This document shows, one piece after another, positions 15,776 through 23,247 of a stretch of 24,164 bases of DNA. Below the pieces are notes generated by a model. It saw only the letters and a list, made by a program, of their open reading frames with translations. It was not told the origin of the DNA and ran no database searches. The stretch comes from Hippea sp964442345 (GTDB lineage: Bacteria; Campylobacterota_A; Desulfurellia; Desulfurellales; Hippeaceae), in contig CAYTZD010000020.1 of assembly GCA_964442345.1 (NCBI GenBank), forward strand, positions 1 through 24,164, read 5' to 3'. The translations under genes were made by a program, and so were the position numbers. Positions within the stretch are counted from its first letter, which is position 1. Every line of letters begins with the position of its first letter.

Positions 15776-16517
15776 CTCTTTTTCTGTTGCTTTAAGTATA
15801 TCTAAATTCCTTAATAATTGCGATCTGTATGTCAAAGATGGTGTTGCAATAGACAAAGATGTCCATACCTTTAATGATTTGAAAACTGTTTTTAAAAGTG
15901 TGTTTAATGGGTATAAAAGAATAGTAGCTGTTATGGCTTTGGGTATAGCAACAAGAATGATATCTGGTTTACCAAAAGATAAAAGAAAGGATCCTGCCAT
16001 TGTGGTTGTCGATAGTGCTGGCAGATTTGCCATAAGCCTGCTTTCTGGCCACGAAGGTGGTGCAAATGATCTGGCTTTGGATGTTTGTTCTGCGGTAGGT
16101 GCTCAACCTGTTATAACGACCGCCACAGAATCTTTAAAAAGGTATGTGTTGGGTATAGGTTCAAGAAAAGGTCTAAAAAGCGAGACGATAGAGAAAGCAG
16201 TTGAAGAAGCATGCAAGATGTGTGGCATAGATGTAAGTCAGATCAGGTTGGCTGCAAGCTGCTGGCAAAAAAAAGGTGATATCTCTTTGCAAAAAGCTTT
16301 GGATAAACTTAAACTGAAGGCTGTTTTTTTGCCAAAGTATAGGTATTTAACGGATGTGTATTGTGTTGATGAGACAAAAGCCAAAAAGTATCTTGGTATA
16401 AAAAGTGTTGCAGAGATGTCTGCCTTGCTTGTATCGTTTAATCCTGAATTTATCTTAAGAAAAACAAACTTTAACGGTGTAAGTATAGCGATAGTGAAAG
16501 AGAATCTAAATGGGTAA
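15735..16517 (+). CDS. cbiG: Cobalt-precorrin-5A hydrolase (CbiG)
   Basis: Opens the delta-lactone and releases the C20-containing fragment as acetaldehyde in the anaerobic pathway. Length is 260 aa, shorter than the Salmonella enzyme (about 351 aa). It keeps the central-domain motif MALGIATRMISGLPKDK followed by SLLSGHEGGANDLA (102-115). It also has the C-terminal CbiG_C domain, with GIGSRKG (141-147) and the CGIDVSQI segment. The frame is open to an ATG at 15669, but ATG 15735 matches where the family begins (TAIIAI strand). ATGs at 15717 and 15720 are alternatives, and none has a clear SD. It overlaps cbiF by 41 nt. Confidence 0.92.
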   Translation: MDTEKTAIIAINDNSFSVALSISKFLNNCDLYVKDGVAIDKDVHTFNDLKTVFKSVFNGYKRIVAVMALGIATRMISGLPKDKRKDPAIVVVDSAGRFAISLLSGHEGGANDLALDVCSAVGAQPVITTATESLKRYVLGIGSRKGLKSETIEKAVEEACKMCGIDVSQIRLAASCWQKKGDISLQKALDKLKLKAVFLPKYRYLTDVYCVDETKAKKYLGIKSVAEMSALLVSFNPEFILRKTNFNGVSIAIVKENLNG

Positions 16518-17226
16518 GATTTTTGTTGTTGGTCTTGGATTGGGTGAGGAAAATATAAGCTTAAACGCCAAAAAAGCCATAGAAATCTCAGATGCAGTAT
16601 GTGGATATGAGAGTTATATAAACAAGATAGAAAATATGCTTAAGAATAAAACAGTTTTTAAAAACGGCATGGGTGGTGAAGTTGAAAGGGTGAAAAAAGC
16701 CATCTCTTTTGCCAAGGAAGGATTAACGGTAGCTATAGTAAGTTCTGGTGATTCATCCGTTTATGGGATGGCTTCCCTTGTATATGAGCTTTCAGACCTT
16801 GAAGATATAGAAGTTGTGCCTGGCATTACGGCTGCAATAGCTGTAAGTGCAAGATTGGGTGCACCAATCTGCGAAGATTTTGTGGCTTTATCTTTATCTG
16901 ATCTGCTTACGCCGTGGGATTTGATAAAAAAGAGAATTGATGCAATAAATTACGGTGACTTTGTGTGTGCTATCTACAATCCAAAAAGCAGAAAGAGAAC
17001 AAAGCAGATAGAATATGCACTAAGTAAATTTCGCCTAAGGGGCAATCTTATCTGTGGTGCAGTAAAAAGATGCTGCAGCAATTCTGAAGAGATAAGAATC
17101 ATGAGAATAGATGAGTTTGACTACGATTTTGTCGATATGAATACGACTGTTATTGTGGGAAATACAAAAACATACATAAAAAACGGCAAGATGATTACAC
17201 CACGCGGCTATAATATCAATACTTAA
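16510..17226 (+). CDS. cbiH: Cobalt-precorrin-3 C17-methyltransferase (CbiH/CobJ)
   Basis: Ring-contracting tetrapyrrole methylase of 238 aa. It has VGLGLG (7-12), a middle SSGDSSVYGMA (78-88) and VVPGITAAIAVSARLGAPICEDF. The family-specific block SLSDLLTPWDLIKKRI leads into AIYNPKSRKRTKQI, which is diagnostic for CobJ/CbiH. The usual SGDPGVY loop reads SGDSSVY here. The ATG overlaps the cbiG stop with the same ATGGGTAA junction seen between cbiE and cbiF. An AAAGAG Shine-Dalgarno-like site lies 7 nt upstream. The gene ends 11 nt inside the oppositely directed cbiJ. Confidence 0.95.
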   Translation: MGKIFVVGLGLGEENISLNAKKAIEISDAVCGYESYINKIENMLKNKTVFKNGMGGEVERVKKAISFAKEGLTVAIVSSGDSSVYGMASLVYELSDLEDIEVVPGITAAIAVSARLGAPICEDFVALSLSDLLTPWDLIKKRIDAINYGDFVCAIYNPKSRKRTKQIEYALSKFRLRGNLICGAVKRCCSNSEEIRIMRIDEFDYDFVDMNTTVIVGNTKTYIKNGKMITPRGYNINT

Positions 17227-17902
17227 AGAACTCAGGCTGCAGTATTAGGATATAGATATTCTTATCCTTAGCCGCTTCTATCTTGTTGTTTAGTCCACCT
17301 TCTTTGCCACTGTTTTTGCTTATTATGCAATCAATGCCGAACTCTTCAATAATTGCGATGTTGAACCTTTTTGAGAATGGACCTTCTAAAGCAATGATGT
17401 TTTTGGGATTTATGCCGAGTTCTCTTAAATGTTTTATGGATTCTTCGTATGGCAGGATGCGAAAGATAGAATTTTCAAAAAAATCTTTAAATAGATGGAT
17501 GTGTCTTGAACCTATTGTAAAAAGAATCCTTTTGCAGTTGCACCTTAGAAAATCAAAAAGGTCATCTTTGGATGAGAAAAATAGCGCTTTTTCGTATTCA
17601 TGAGAATTTTTTATCTCTCTTTTTCTGTTTTCGTATGCTATGTTTGTCTTTTTAGCTGCCTTTTGTGCTATCTTAGTTATGTTAAAAGCAAACGGATGCG
17701 TTGCATCTATTATCTTGGTTATCTTTCTCTCTTTTATAAATTCTACAAGGCTTTTTTCGTCGAAATTTGCCTTTATTGTGTTTGGAAACTCTTTTTTAAA
17801 TGATTTGTATCCGTAATCCGTTGCAACGCTAATGATAAAGTTTTCTTTTAAACTTTTTGCTATCTTTTTGCTTTCAGTTGTGCCTGCAAGCAGAAGTATC
17901 AT
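17216..17902 (-). CDS. cbiJ: Cobalt-precorrin-6A reductase (CbiJ/CobK)
   Basis: Reduces the C18-C19 double bond of cobalt-precorrin-6A. Length is 228 aa. The N-terminal strand-loop LLLAGTTES (3-11), the hallmark DATHPFAFNI (66-75), TIGSRH (129-134), the ALEGPFS segment (171-177) and SKNSGKEGG (195-203) occur in the family order. Last gene of the minus-strand half. Its ATG overlaps the cbiC stop (ATGA), and its 3' end overlaps cbiH by 11 nt on the other strand, leaving no intergenic terminator for either transcript. Confidence 0.94.
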   Translation of the reverse strand: MILLLAGTTESKKIAKSLKENFIISVATDYGYKSFKKEFPNTIKANFDEKSLVEFIKERKITKIIDATHPFAFNITKIAQKAAKKTNIAYENRKREIKNSHEYEKALFFSSKDDLFDFLRCNCKRILFTIGSRHIHLFKDFFENSIFRILPYEESIKHLRELGINPKNIIALEGPFSKRFNIAIIEEFGIDCIISKNSGKEGGLNNKIEAAKDKNIYILILQPEFFKY

Positions 17903-18501
17903 AGCTTCAAAATTGCCCTAAAGGCTGCTGCAGCCCACGGACTTCCACCCTTTGTTGAGAGATTTGTTATGTATTCAAGGTCTGTTTCTGTAAGCTTTTT
18001 CTTTGATTCGTATGCATCCACAAAACCAACGGGAAAGGCAATTATAAAGCTTTCTTTTAGCCTGCCTTCGTTGTGAAGCTGTATAATTTTAAGCAGCGCT
18101 GTGGGTGAATTGCCTATTACAAAGAATATCTTATCAAACATCTCGTTTGCAACTTCAATGGAGACTTCCGCTCTTGTTTTGTTTTCTCTTTTTGCCTTTT
18201 CTATCACTTCTTTGTTGTGAATAAAGCTGTAAAGCTTCAATCCAAACTTATTGGCGAATGCTTCCGTTATGCCGCTTACGACCATATTTACATCACAGAC
18301 AACATTCCACTTCTCTTTTATTGATTTTTCTGCTGTCTCTGTAGCATTTTTTGAAAATACAATCTCTTCTGCTATGCTTAAATCTCCGCTTGCATGTATG
18401 ATTCTTTTTACTATCTCTTTCTGTTTATCTGTAAAGCCATCTAAACAAGCCTTCTTCTCTATAATCTCAAAGCTTTTCTTTTCTATGGATAGACCCTTCA
18501 T
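17899..18501 (-). CDS. cbiC: Cobalt-precorrin-8 methylmutase (CbiC)
   Basis: Moves the C11 methyl group to C12, giving cobyrinate. Length is 200 aa. The catalytic histidine is H36 in IIHASGD. Further motifs are CDVNMVVSGI (69-78), VIGNSPTAL (128-136), FPVGFVDAYESK (156-167) and the C-terminal GGSPWAAAAFRA, all typical of CbiC/CobH. It is translationally coupled to cbiL upstream and cbiJ downstream through 4-nt ATGA overlaps. Confidence 0.96.
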   Translation of the reverse strand: MKGLSIEKKSFEIIEKKACLDGFTDKQKEIVKRIIHASGDLSIAEEIVFSKNATETAEKSIKEKWNVVCDVNMVVSGITEAFANKFGLKLYSFIHNKEVIEKAKRENKTRAEVSIEVANEMFDKIFFVIGNSPTALLKIIQLHNEGRLKESFIIAFPVGFVDAYESKKKLTETDLEYITNLSTKGGSPWAAAAFRAILKL

Positions 18502-19175
18502 TTTCTTAAAACCGCAATGGATAGATAGGCTTCTTCAATTGTCTCGTTCTCGTTTAGATTGATAATCTTTTCTTCTTCTAAAAATAGATTCTTTCCAAGC
18601 CAGGCATCCTTTGGTTTGACTATCTCTACAATCTTACGAAGCTCATCAATTCTGTTGTTAATTTTCATTATAACGACGGTATCGAAAAATTCAAACAGTT
18701 TGACAATCTGTTCAACGCCCTTTTTCATCTCCACAACGGCAAGACTTTCACCTTTAAGTGTCAGTGGGATTTTTACCCTATCTGCAAGCGCAACAAATGA
18801 AGGAATGCCAGGTATTATCTCAAAATCAACTTCTAAGTTTTTTAGCCTTTCTGCTAAATAGTTGAATGTGCTATAGACTGATACATCGCCTATGGTGGTG
18901 TAGCTTACGGTTTTTCCATTATCCAATAAGCTTTTTATGAAAGCAGCTTGAGAATCGTAAGCTTCTTTAAGTTCGTCTTTGTCGTTTGTTGTTGGAAAAG
19001 AGAAGAAATGAATCTTGTCTTTGTCAACAAAATCTTTTATTACGCTAAAAGCCACGCTTCTTGAAGATTTTTTGGATTTTGGCACTATTACTATGTCGCT
19101 TTTTTTGAGTTTTTCTATAGCTTCAAGCGTTAAAAATTGCGGTTTACCTATCCCTACACCTATCACATAAAGCAT
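18498..19175 (-). CDS. cbiL: Cobalt-precorrin-2 C20-methyltransferase (CbiL/CobI)
   Basis: Tetrapyrrole methylase of 225 aa. The N-terminal YVIGVGIGKPQFLTLEA corresponds to the usual VGVGPGDPxLLTLKA, with the GDP changed to GKP. The middle TIGDVSVYSTF matches the CobI-specific 'xLGDPxxYSTF' except for the proline. EIIPGIPSF follows. The YSTF block is what separates it from paralogues. The frame extends to a GTG at 19184, but that codon overlaps an AGGAAGG Shine-Dalgarno (19184-19190) placed 8 nt before ATG 19175, so the ATG is chosen. It overlaps cobA by 32 nt. Confidence 0.93.
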   Translation of the reverse strand: MLYVIGVGIGKPQFLTLEAIEKLKKSDIVIVPKSKKSSRSVAFSVIKDFVDKDKIHFFSFPTTNDKDELKEAYDSQAAFIKSLLDNGKTVSYTTIGDVSVYSTFNYLAERLKNLEVDFEIIPGIPSFVALADRVKIPLTLKGESLAVVEMKKGVEQIVKLFEFFDTVVIMKINNRIDELRKIVEIVKPKDAWLGKNLFLEEEKIINLNENETIEEAYLSIAVLRK

Positions 19176-19887
19176 CAAAAACACCTTCCTTTTTTAATAT
19201 TTCTCCTATCACTATAATTGCAGGTGGTTTTATCAAGTCTATACATTCTTTATCTTTTAATTCAAAACAGATTATCTTTTCGTTTTCAAACCCAAGATTT
19301 TCACCTGCACACACAGGAGTCTTCTTATTCATCCCATATTTTATAAGATTGTCTGCTATCTTTTTGAAGTTTAAAACACCCATATATAAAACGATGGTCA
19401 TATTTAATTTTACTATAGCTTCAAAGTCGTAATACTCTTCTATATCTGCTTTTGCACTGTGTCCTGTCATAAATATAACGCCTTTTGATGTATCCCTTGC
19501 CGTTAACGGTATTTGCAGGATTGAAGAAAACAGTGAAGCCGTCGTTATGCCTGGTATTATCTTTAATTCTGCGTTTAGTCTTCTTGCCACTTCTATCTCT
19601 TCAATAACCCTGCTAAAGAAGGCAGGATCGCCACCTTTAAGCCTTCCAACAGTTAGACCCTTTTTTAGGTTGTCTTCAATTAGTGAATTTATCAAAGACT
19701 GGTCTGTGTGATGCGCTTTGGCTCTTTTGCCAACATATATATTTTTGCCATTTGAGAATGAGAGTATCTTTTTATCTATAAGGTCATCGTATAAGACTAT
19801 ATCGCATTTTTTTAAGGCTTCTATGGATTCTAAGCTTAATAGCTTGTAATCCACTGGTGCCGATATTATAAATAGTTTTCCGCTCAT
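19144..19887 (-). CDS. cobA: Uroporphyrinogen-III C-methyltransferase (CobA/SUMT), divergent N-terminus
   Basis: Makes precorrin-2 from uroporphyrinogen III, the entry to corrin and siroheme. Length is 247 aa. SUMT hallmarks are DDLID (34-38), GKRAKAHHTDQ (53-63), GRLKGGDPAFFSR (81-93), IIPGITTA (110-117), MTGH (140-143) and YMG (168-170). The first SAM-loop motif, normally VGAGPGDP in this family, reads ISAPVDY (8-14), so the glycines are lost. The rest of the fold looks intact. No CysG-type Fe-S or dehydrogenase/ferrochelatase domain is attached. The ATG overlaps the btuF stop (ATGA). With cbiL overlapping its 3' end, the two sequential methylases are coupled. Confidence 0.92.
   Translation of the reverse strand: MSGKLFIISAPVDYKLLSLESIEALKKCDIVLYDDLIDKKILSFSNGKNIYVGKRAKAHHTDQSLINSLIEDNLKKGLTVGRLKGGDPAFFSRVIEEIEVARRLNAELKIIPGITTASLFSSILQIPLTARDTSKGVIFMTGHSAKADIEEYYDFEAIVKLNMTIVLYMGVLNFKKIADNLIKYGMNKKTPVCAGENLGFENEKIICFELKDKECIDLIKPPAIIVIGEILKKEGVFDALCDRCRDR
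19184..19190 (-). promoter_or_regulatory. Shine-Dalgarno that decides the cbiL start
   Basis: The minus strand reads AGGAAGG, then 8 nt, then ATG at 19175. It lies inside the cobA coding region and overlaps the alternative GTG start, which argues against the longer form. Confidence 0.7.
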
Positions 19888-20681
19888 CTTTTCTTTTTGC
19901 TCCAGTTGTAGAATATGTTGTTTAAGAAAACCACATCGTCAAAGGATACAGTGTTGCTTCTTAAAAATTTTGATTCGTCCACCTTTATAACAAGCATCTT
20001 GTAGTTTTTAAACATTACCCTTTTGTTTGGTGGTGTGGGATTTCTATTCATAGGACCCACTTCATAGATGTAAATATCGGGTTTTTTTAGAAGGATACTT
20101 TCTTCTTGGGCTCTTACGAACATCCTATTTTTATCTATTATGTTTATTCCGCCTGCTGTTTTGATAATATCGCTTACGATACATCGTTTACCTGCTAAAA
20201 GATACGGTGTTTGCATCACTTCAAATACGACCTTTGGCTTTTTATCTATTGTTTTTAGGTGCTTTATCTTATCTGTGAGACTGTTTATAAGTTCTTTGGC
20301 TTCTTCTTTTTTGTTGAACATCTCGCCGATAAGTTCTATCTCTTTTAATATCTCATTTAGCGTGTGCGGGTTGTATGTTAAGATTTTTGCCTTTTTTAGT
20401 TTTGGCAGGTTGAACTTTGTCCTGTTTCTAACAACTATCAGATCTGGTTTTAAAGAAAGCAGTATCTCTGTATTGACAGTTAAATGCGTGCCAACGACTG
20501 TTGCGTTTTTGAATAGCTTAACATTTCTTGTTTTTCCCACCACAACGCTGTCAAGTCCAAGTTTGTGAAATATGTCTGCAGCATCAGGGGCAAGCAGAAC
20601 AACCCTTTCATACGCAAAAGAGAGATTAAAAGAAGACAAAACGATTATTGCAATTAATACTATCAATCTCGTATGCTTCAT
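19884..20681 (-). CDS. btuF: Periplasmic binding protein of a corrinoid/metal-chelate ABC importer (BtuF-like)
   Basis: Substrate-binding protein of the helical-backbone (class III) type, 265 aa. It has a signal peptide (MKHTR, a hydrophobic core, cleavage likely after SFA at residue 23). The segment VVGTHLTVNTEILLSLKPDLIVV (62-84) is the usual BtuF/FhuD-type 'VG...IEKILxLKPDLVI' region. A long linker helix spans about 108-145. The start is supported by AAGGAG 7 nt upstream, which lies within btuD coding sequence, so the genes overlap by 56 nt. The ligand may be cobalamin, a cobinamide, a metal-tetrapyrrole or another chelate. The adjacent exported CbiK argues that it may not be simple B12. 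Confidence 0.85.
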   Translation of the reverse strand: MKHTRLIVLIAIIVLSSFNLSFAYERVVLLAPDAADIFHKLGLDSVVVGKTRNVKLFKNATVVGTHLTVNTEILLSLKPDLIVVRNRTKFNLPKLKKAKILTYNPHTLNEILKEIELIGEMFNKKEEAKELINSLTDKIKHLKTIDKKPKVVFEVMQTPYLLAGKRCIVSDIIKTAGGINIIDKNRMFVRAQEESILLKKPDIYIYEVGPMNRNPTPPNKRVMFKNYKMLVIKVDESKFLRSNTVSFDDVVFLNNIFYNWSKKKR

Positions 20682-21348
20682 CTATCGTCTCCTTATCTAA
20701 TTTACTTGGAATATTATCAAATATCACCCTACCCTTTTTTAATATTATTATTCTGTCAAAATAGGCTATTGCAAGATTGATGTCGTGAACAGAAGATATT
20801 ACCGTTTTGTTTAGGCTTTTTAAGTATTCTGCCACGATTTTTGAATATTTAACATCTATGTAGGATAGTGGTTCATCAAACACCATAACCTTTGAATCTT
20901 GGTTGATGGTTTTTGCTATTAAAGCAAGCCTTTTTTGTCCGCCAGATAGGTTTTTGAATCGTTTTTCTGCTAAATGTTTTATCTTGAGTTTCTCAATTAT
21001 CTCTTCTGTTTTTTTAATGTCTTCTTTGTCAAATAAGCCTTCTTTTGTAGGGTATCTACCAAGCAGAATAACCCTGAATGTGTCGCTATCAAGCGAAAAA
21101 TCGCTAAATTGCGGCAGAAACGAGATGTATGATGCCCTTTTAAGTGGTTTTAGTTTTGATATCTCTTTTGAAAATACCCGTATGTTTGAATTTAGAAAAC
21201 CTGCAATTGCAAGCAGAAGTGTTGTTTTTCCGCTGCCATTTTCTCCCAAGATAGCAACCTTCTCTTTCTCTTCTATGTTAAGTTTTTTTATATTTAAAGT
21301 AAAATTATCCCTTTTTATTAAAAGGTTTTCTATCTCAATTGCTCTCAT
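20626..21348 (-). CDS. btuD: ABC transporter ATPase (BtuD/FecE-like)
   Basis: Cytoplasmic ATPase of the importer, 240 aa. Walker A is GENGSGKTT (35-43), the Q-loop glutamine is Q80, the ABC signature is LSGGQ (134-138), Walker B is VMVFDEP (154-160) with a D-loop after it, and the H-loop histidine is H188 (SVHD). Length and motif spacing fit the iron-chelate/B12 subgroup. The start overlaps btuC by 14 nt, and the 3' 56 nt are shared with btuF. All nucleotide-binding residues are intact. Confidence 0.93.
   Translation of the reverse strand: MRAIEIENLLIKRDNFTLNIKKLNIEEKEKVAILGENGSGKTTLLLAIAGFLNSNIRVFSKEISKLKPLKRASYISFLPQFSDFSLDSDTFRVILLGRYPTKEGLFDKEDIKKTEEIIEKLKIKHLAEKRFKNLSGGQKRLALIAKTINQDSKVMVFDEPLSYIDVKYSKIVAEYLKSLNKTVISSVHDINLAIAYFDRIIILKKGRVIFDNIPSKLDKETIDEAYEIDSINCNNRFVFF
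20689..20694 (-). promoter_or_regulatory. Strong Shine-Dalgarno for btuF inside btuD
   Basis: The minus strand reads AAGGAG, 7 nt, ATG (20681). It fixes the btuF start although the site lies 63 nt before the end of btuD. Confidence 0.75.
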
Positions 21349-22285
21349 ACCAGCTACTTTTTTTCTGAAGCATCAGGTAAAAAAAGAATATCCCGCCAAC
21401 TATTGAAGTTAAGATACCGATGGGTAGTTCTTCTTCTGGGATAATAACTCGCGATAATGTTTCACTTAAAAGCATAACCAAAGCCCCTATGATGATTGAT
21501 AAAATGATGATGTTTTTTGATTCTTCTTTGCCAATAAACCGTGCAATGTGTGGCACTATCAAGCCGACAAACGGTATAATACCAGAAAAGCTTACAGCTA
21601 AGCCAACAAGCAAGGCAGAGATAAAGTAATTTATATTTCTGAATGTTTTTACATCTATTCCCATTGAAGTTGTGGTAAAGATGTCAAAGCCCATAATGTC
21701 AAGTTTTATTGAATTTTTTATGAAGAATATGGAACTCAAAACCAAAGCGATAAAGAGAAAAAGCGATTTTGTATATGTTGGATTAAAAAAGCCACCCATA
21801 AGCCAGAATACGACACTGCCGATACTCTCTTCGTAATAGTATTTCAAAAATCCTATAATCGCCGTTGCTACTATGTTTACAACTATACCAGCAAGTATCA
21901 ATGTTGTATGTTTTAATGAATCACGCGCTAAGAATATCGCAAAGCTTATGCCTGCCACTGCAAATATGCTTGCAGCTATAGGGACAAACAGATAAGGCAA
22001 ACCCAAACATATAATTAAAACGCCGCCTAACGCAGCCGTTGAAGCAGCACCTGTAGTAAACCCATCTGCAAGTGGATTTTTTAATATTATCTGAAGTATT
22101 GCACCTGATAGTCCCAGTATAGAACCGATGAAGGCTGCCTCTAAGGATAAAGGCAGCCTGTAATTTAGAAGTATTATCTTTTCTGTGTCGCTCATCTGAA
22201 GTATGTTTATGTTTACAGATCCTACTGCAACGCTGATTAAAAACGCTATAACCGTTAATACAGATAACAAAAAGTAGATTCTCAT
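21335..22285 (-). CDS. btuC: ABC transporter permease, FecCD family (BtuC-like)
   Basis: Inner-membrane permease of 316 aa with about nine to ten hydrophobic segments. Family motifs are visible: RLPLSLEAAFIGSILGLSGAI, then NPLADGFTTGAASTAALGG, and near the C-terminus FVGLIVPHIARFIG, the FecCD coupling-helix region. With btuD and btuF it makes a complete importer. Its ATG overlaps the cbiK stop (ATGA), so importer and chelatase are translated from one message. An 8-bp perfect inverted repeat (AGGCTGCC at 22132-22139, GGCAGCCT at 22152-22159) falls within the coding region. Confidence 0.92.
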   Translation of the reverse strand: MRIYFLLSVLTVIAFLISVAVGSVNINILQMSDTEKIILLNYRLPLSLEAAFIGSILGLSGAILQIILKNPLADGFTTGAASTAALGGVLIICLGLPYLFVPIAASIFAVAGISFAIFLARDSLKHTTLILAGIVVNIVATAIIGFLKYYYEESIGSVVFWLMGGFFNPTYTKSLFLFIALVLSSIFFIKNSIKLDIMGFDIFTTTSMGIDVKTFRNINYFISALLVGLAVSFSGIIPFVGLIVPHIARFIGKEESKNIIILSIIIGALVMLLSETLSRVIIPEEELPIGILTSIVGGIFFFYLMLQKKSSWYESN

Positions 22286-23247
22286 TTCAATTCTATACCA
22301 TTATCCCTTGCCACATCCTTTATATGCTGAATGTAGATGTTTACCCATTTAGGATTTTCTCCAAGTCCGTGAATATAGCAGATAACCTTTATCCCTTCTT
22401 TTTCAAACGCCGTTTTCCAGGAATCTTCGTCTCCGCACATATCGTTATTTGCATGGTCTCCAGCAACAATCATTAATGGTTTAAGCAAAACCTTCTTAAC
22501 ATTTGCCTTTTTTACTGCTGATAGGACATCTTCTAAGGATGGGAAACCTTCAACTGTGCCAACAAAGATTTTATCCGTGTGATACATGCTTCTTAGTTCT
22601 TTTTGTAATTCTGCATATACGCCTGTTGAGTAATGCTCATTACCATGTCCCATATAAACCAAAGCAGCGCCTTTCTCTTTTGCTAATTCAACATCGTCTT
22701 TTAAGGCTTTTGCCGCTGTTTTTATATCTTCGTGATAGTCGTATTTCCAGACATTTCTACCAAGCGCAGGTCTGCCAATAACCAATTTTTTAAACGGCAT
22801 ATACTTTTTCTTCATTGTTTTTATTGAATTTAAACCGTTTACATAAGATGAAAGGTCTGTAAATTCTTCGCCATCGTAAATGTGGGTTGGTTGAACGATA
22901 ATTGTTTTATATCCTTCATCCTGCAGGTCTGCTATTGTAGCAAGTGGTCCTTTAACATAGAGAAAATCCCTTAGTTTTGGGTCGTTTTCGAATTTTTTGT
23001 TGTGCTGTCTTTTGTGCCAAATGCTTCTTATGATGTTTGAAGTGAAGGTGAAGACAACCTTTTCGTGCGGAAAGGCTTTCTGCACGGCTTCTTTGATGTT
23101 CTCGATGTCAACAAAGCCCGTTGAATAGGTCGTTCCAAAGTCAGCAAGCACAATAGCCACCCTACCCTTTTGAGCTTTAGCAAAGCTCTGAAAGTGAATA
23201 CCAAAAACCAAAACGAATGCAATAAGAAAACTTAGAAGAATTCTCAT
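22282..23247 (-). CDS. cbiK: Exported cobalt chelatase CbiK (CbiK-P type)
   Basis: Anaerobic-type chelatase that inserts cobalt into sirohydrochlorin, 321 aa. The N-terminus is a clear signal peptide: MR, a hydrophobic core and QSFAKAQ, with cleavage likely after A23 or A25. The mature enzyme is therefore periplasmic. CbiK motifs are ADFGTTY (35-41), QPTHIYDGEEF (119-129), YMGHGNEH (198-205) and IVAGDHANNDMCGDEDSW (260-277). H201 and H265 fit the two metal-binding histidines of the family. Signal-peptide-bearing CbiK is known from Desulfovibrio vulgaris (CbiK-P). The start has GGAGG 6 nt upstream, and no internal Met before residue 144 would give a cytoplasmic form. It overlaps cbiA and btuC by 4 nt each. 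Confidence 0.93.
   Translation of the reverse strand: MRILLSFLIAFVLVFGIHFQSFAKAQKGRVAIVLADFGTTYSTGFVDIENIKEAVQKAFPHEKVVFTFTSNIIRSIWHKRQHNKKFENDPKLRDFLYVKGPLATIADLQDEGYKTIIVQPTHIYDGEEFTDLSSYVNGLNSIKTMKKKYMPFKKLVIGRPALGRNVWKYDYHEDIKTAAKALKDDVELAKEKGAALVYMGHGNEHYSTGVYAELQKELRSMYHTDKIFVGTVEGFPSLEDVLSAVKKANVKKVLLKPLMIVAGDHANNDMCGDEDSWKTAFEKEGIKVICYIHGLGENPKWVNIYIQHIKDVARDNGIELK

Noticed and set aside
17247..17268. AGGATA...TATCCT hairpin near the cbiH/cbiJ convergence.
   Set aside because: Six AT-rich base pairs with a 10-nt loop and no U-run, inside cbiJ coding sequence; too weak to call a terminator.
20140..20568. Open frame of 142 codons on the + strand opposite btuF.
   Set aside because: Mirror frame of a real gene; hydrophobic and serine-rich in the way reverse-complement shadows are, with no family motif.
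22132..22159. Perfect 8-bp inverted repeat (AGGCTGCC/GGCAGCCT) with a 12-nt loop.
   Set aside because: It lies early in btuC coding sequence, has no U-tract, and fits a conserved protein motif region; a terminator there would cut off the importer.
13125..23173. An 18-nt identical direct repeat, GCCACCCTACCCTTTTGA, at 13125-13142 and 23156-23173.
   Set aside because: On the minus strand both copies encode the same peptide QKGRVA, in the FlgO-like lipoprotein and in CbiK. Shared codon use explains it; nothing else flanking is similar.
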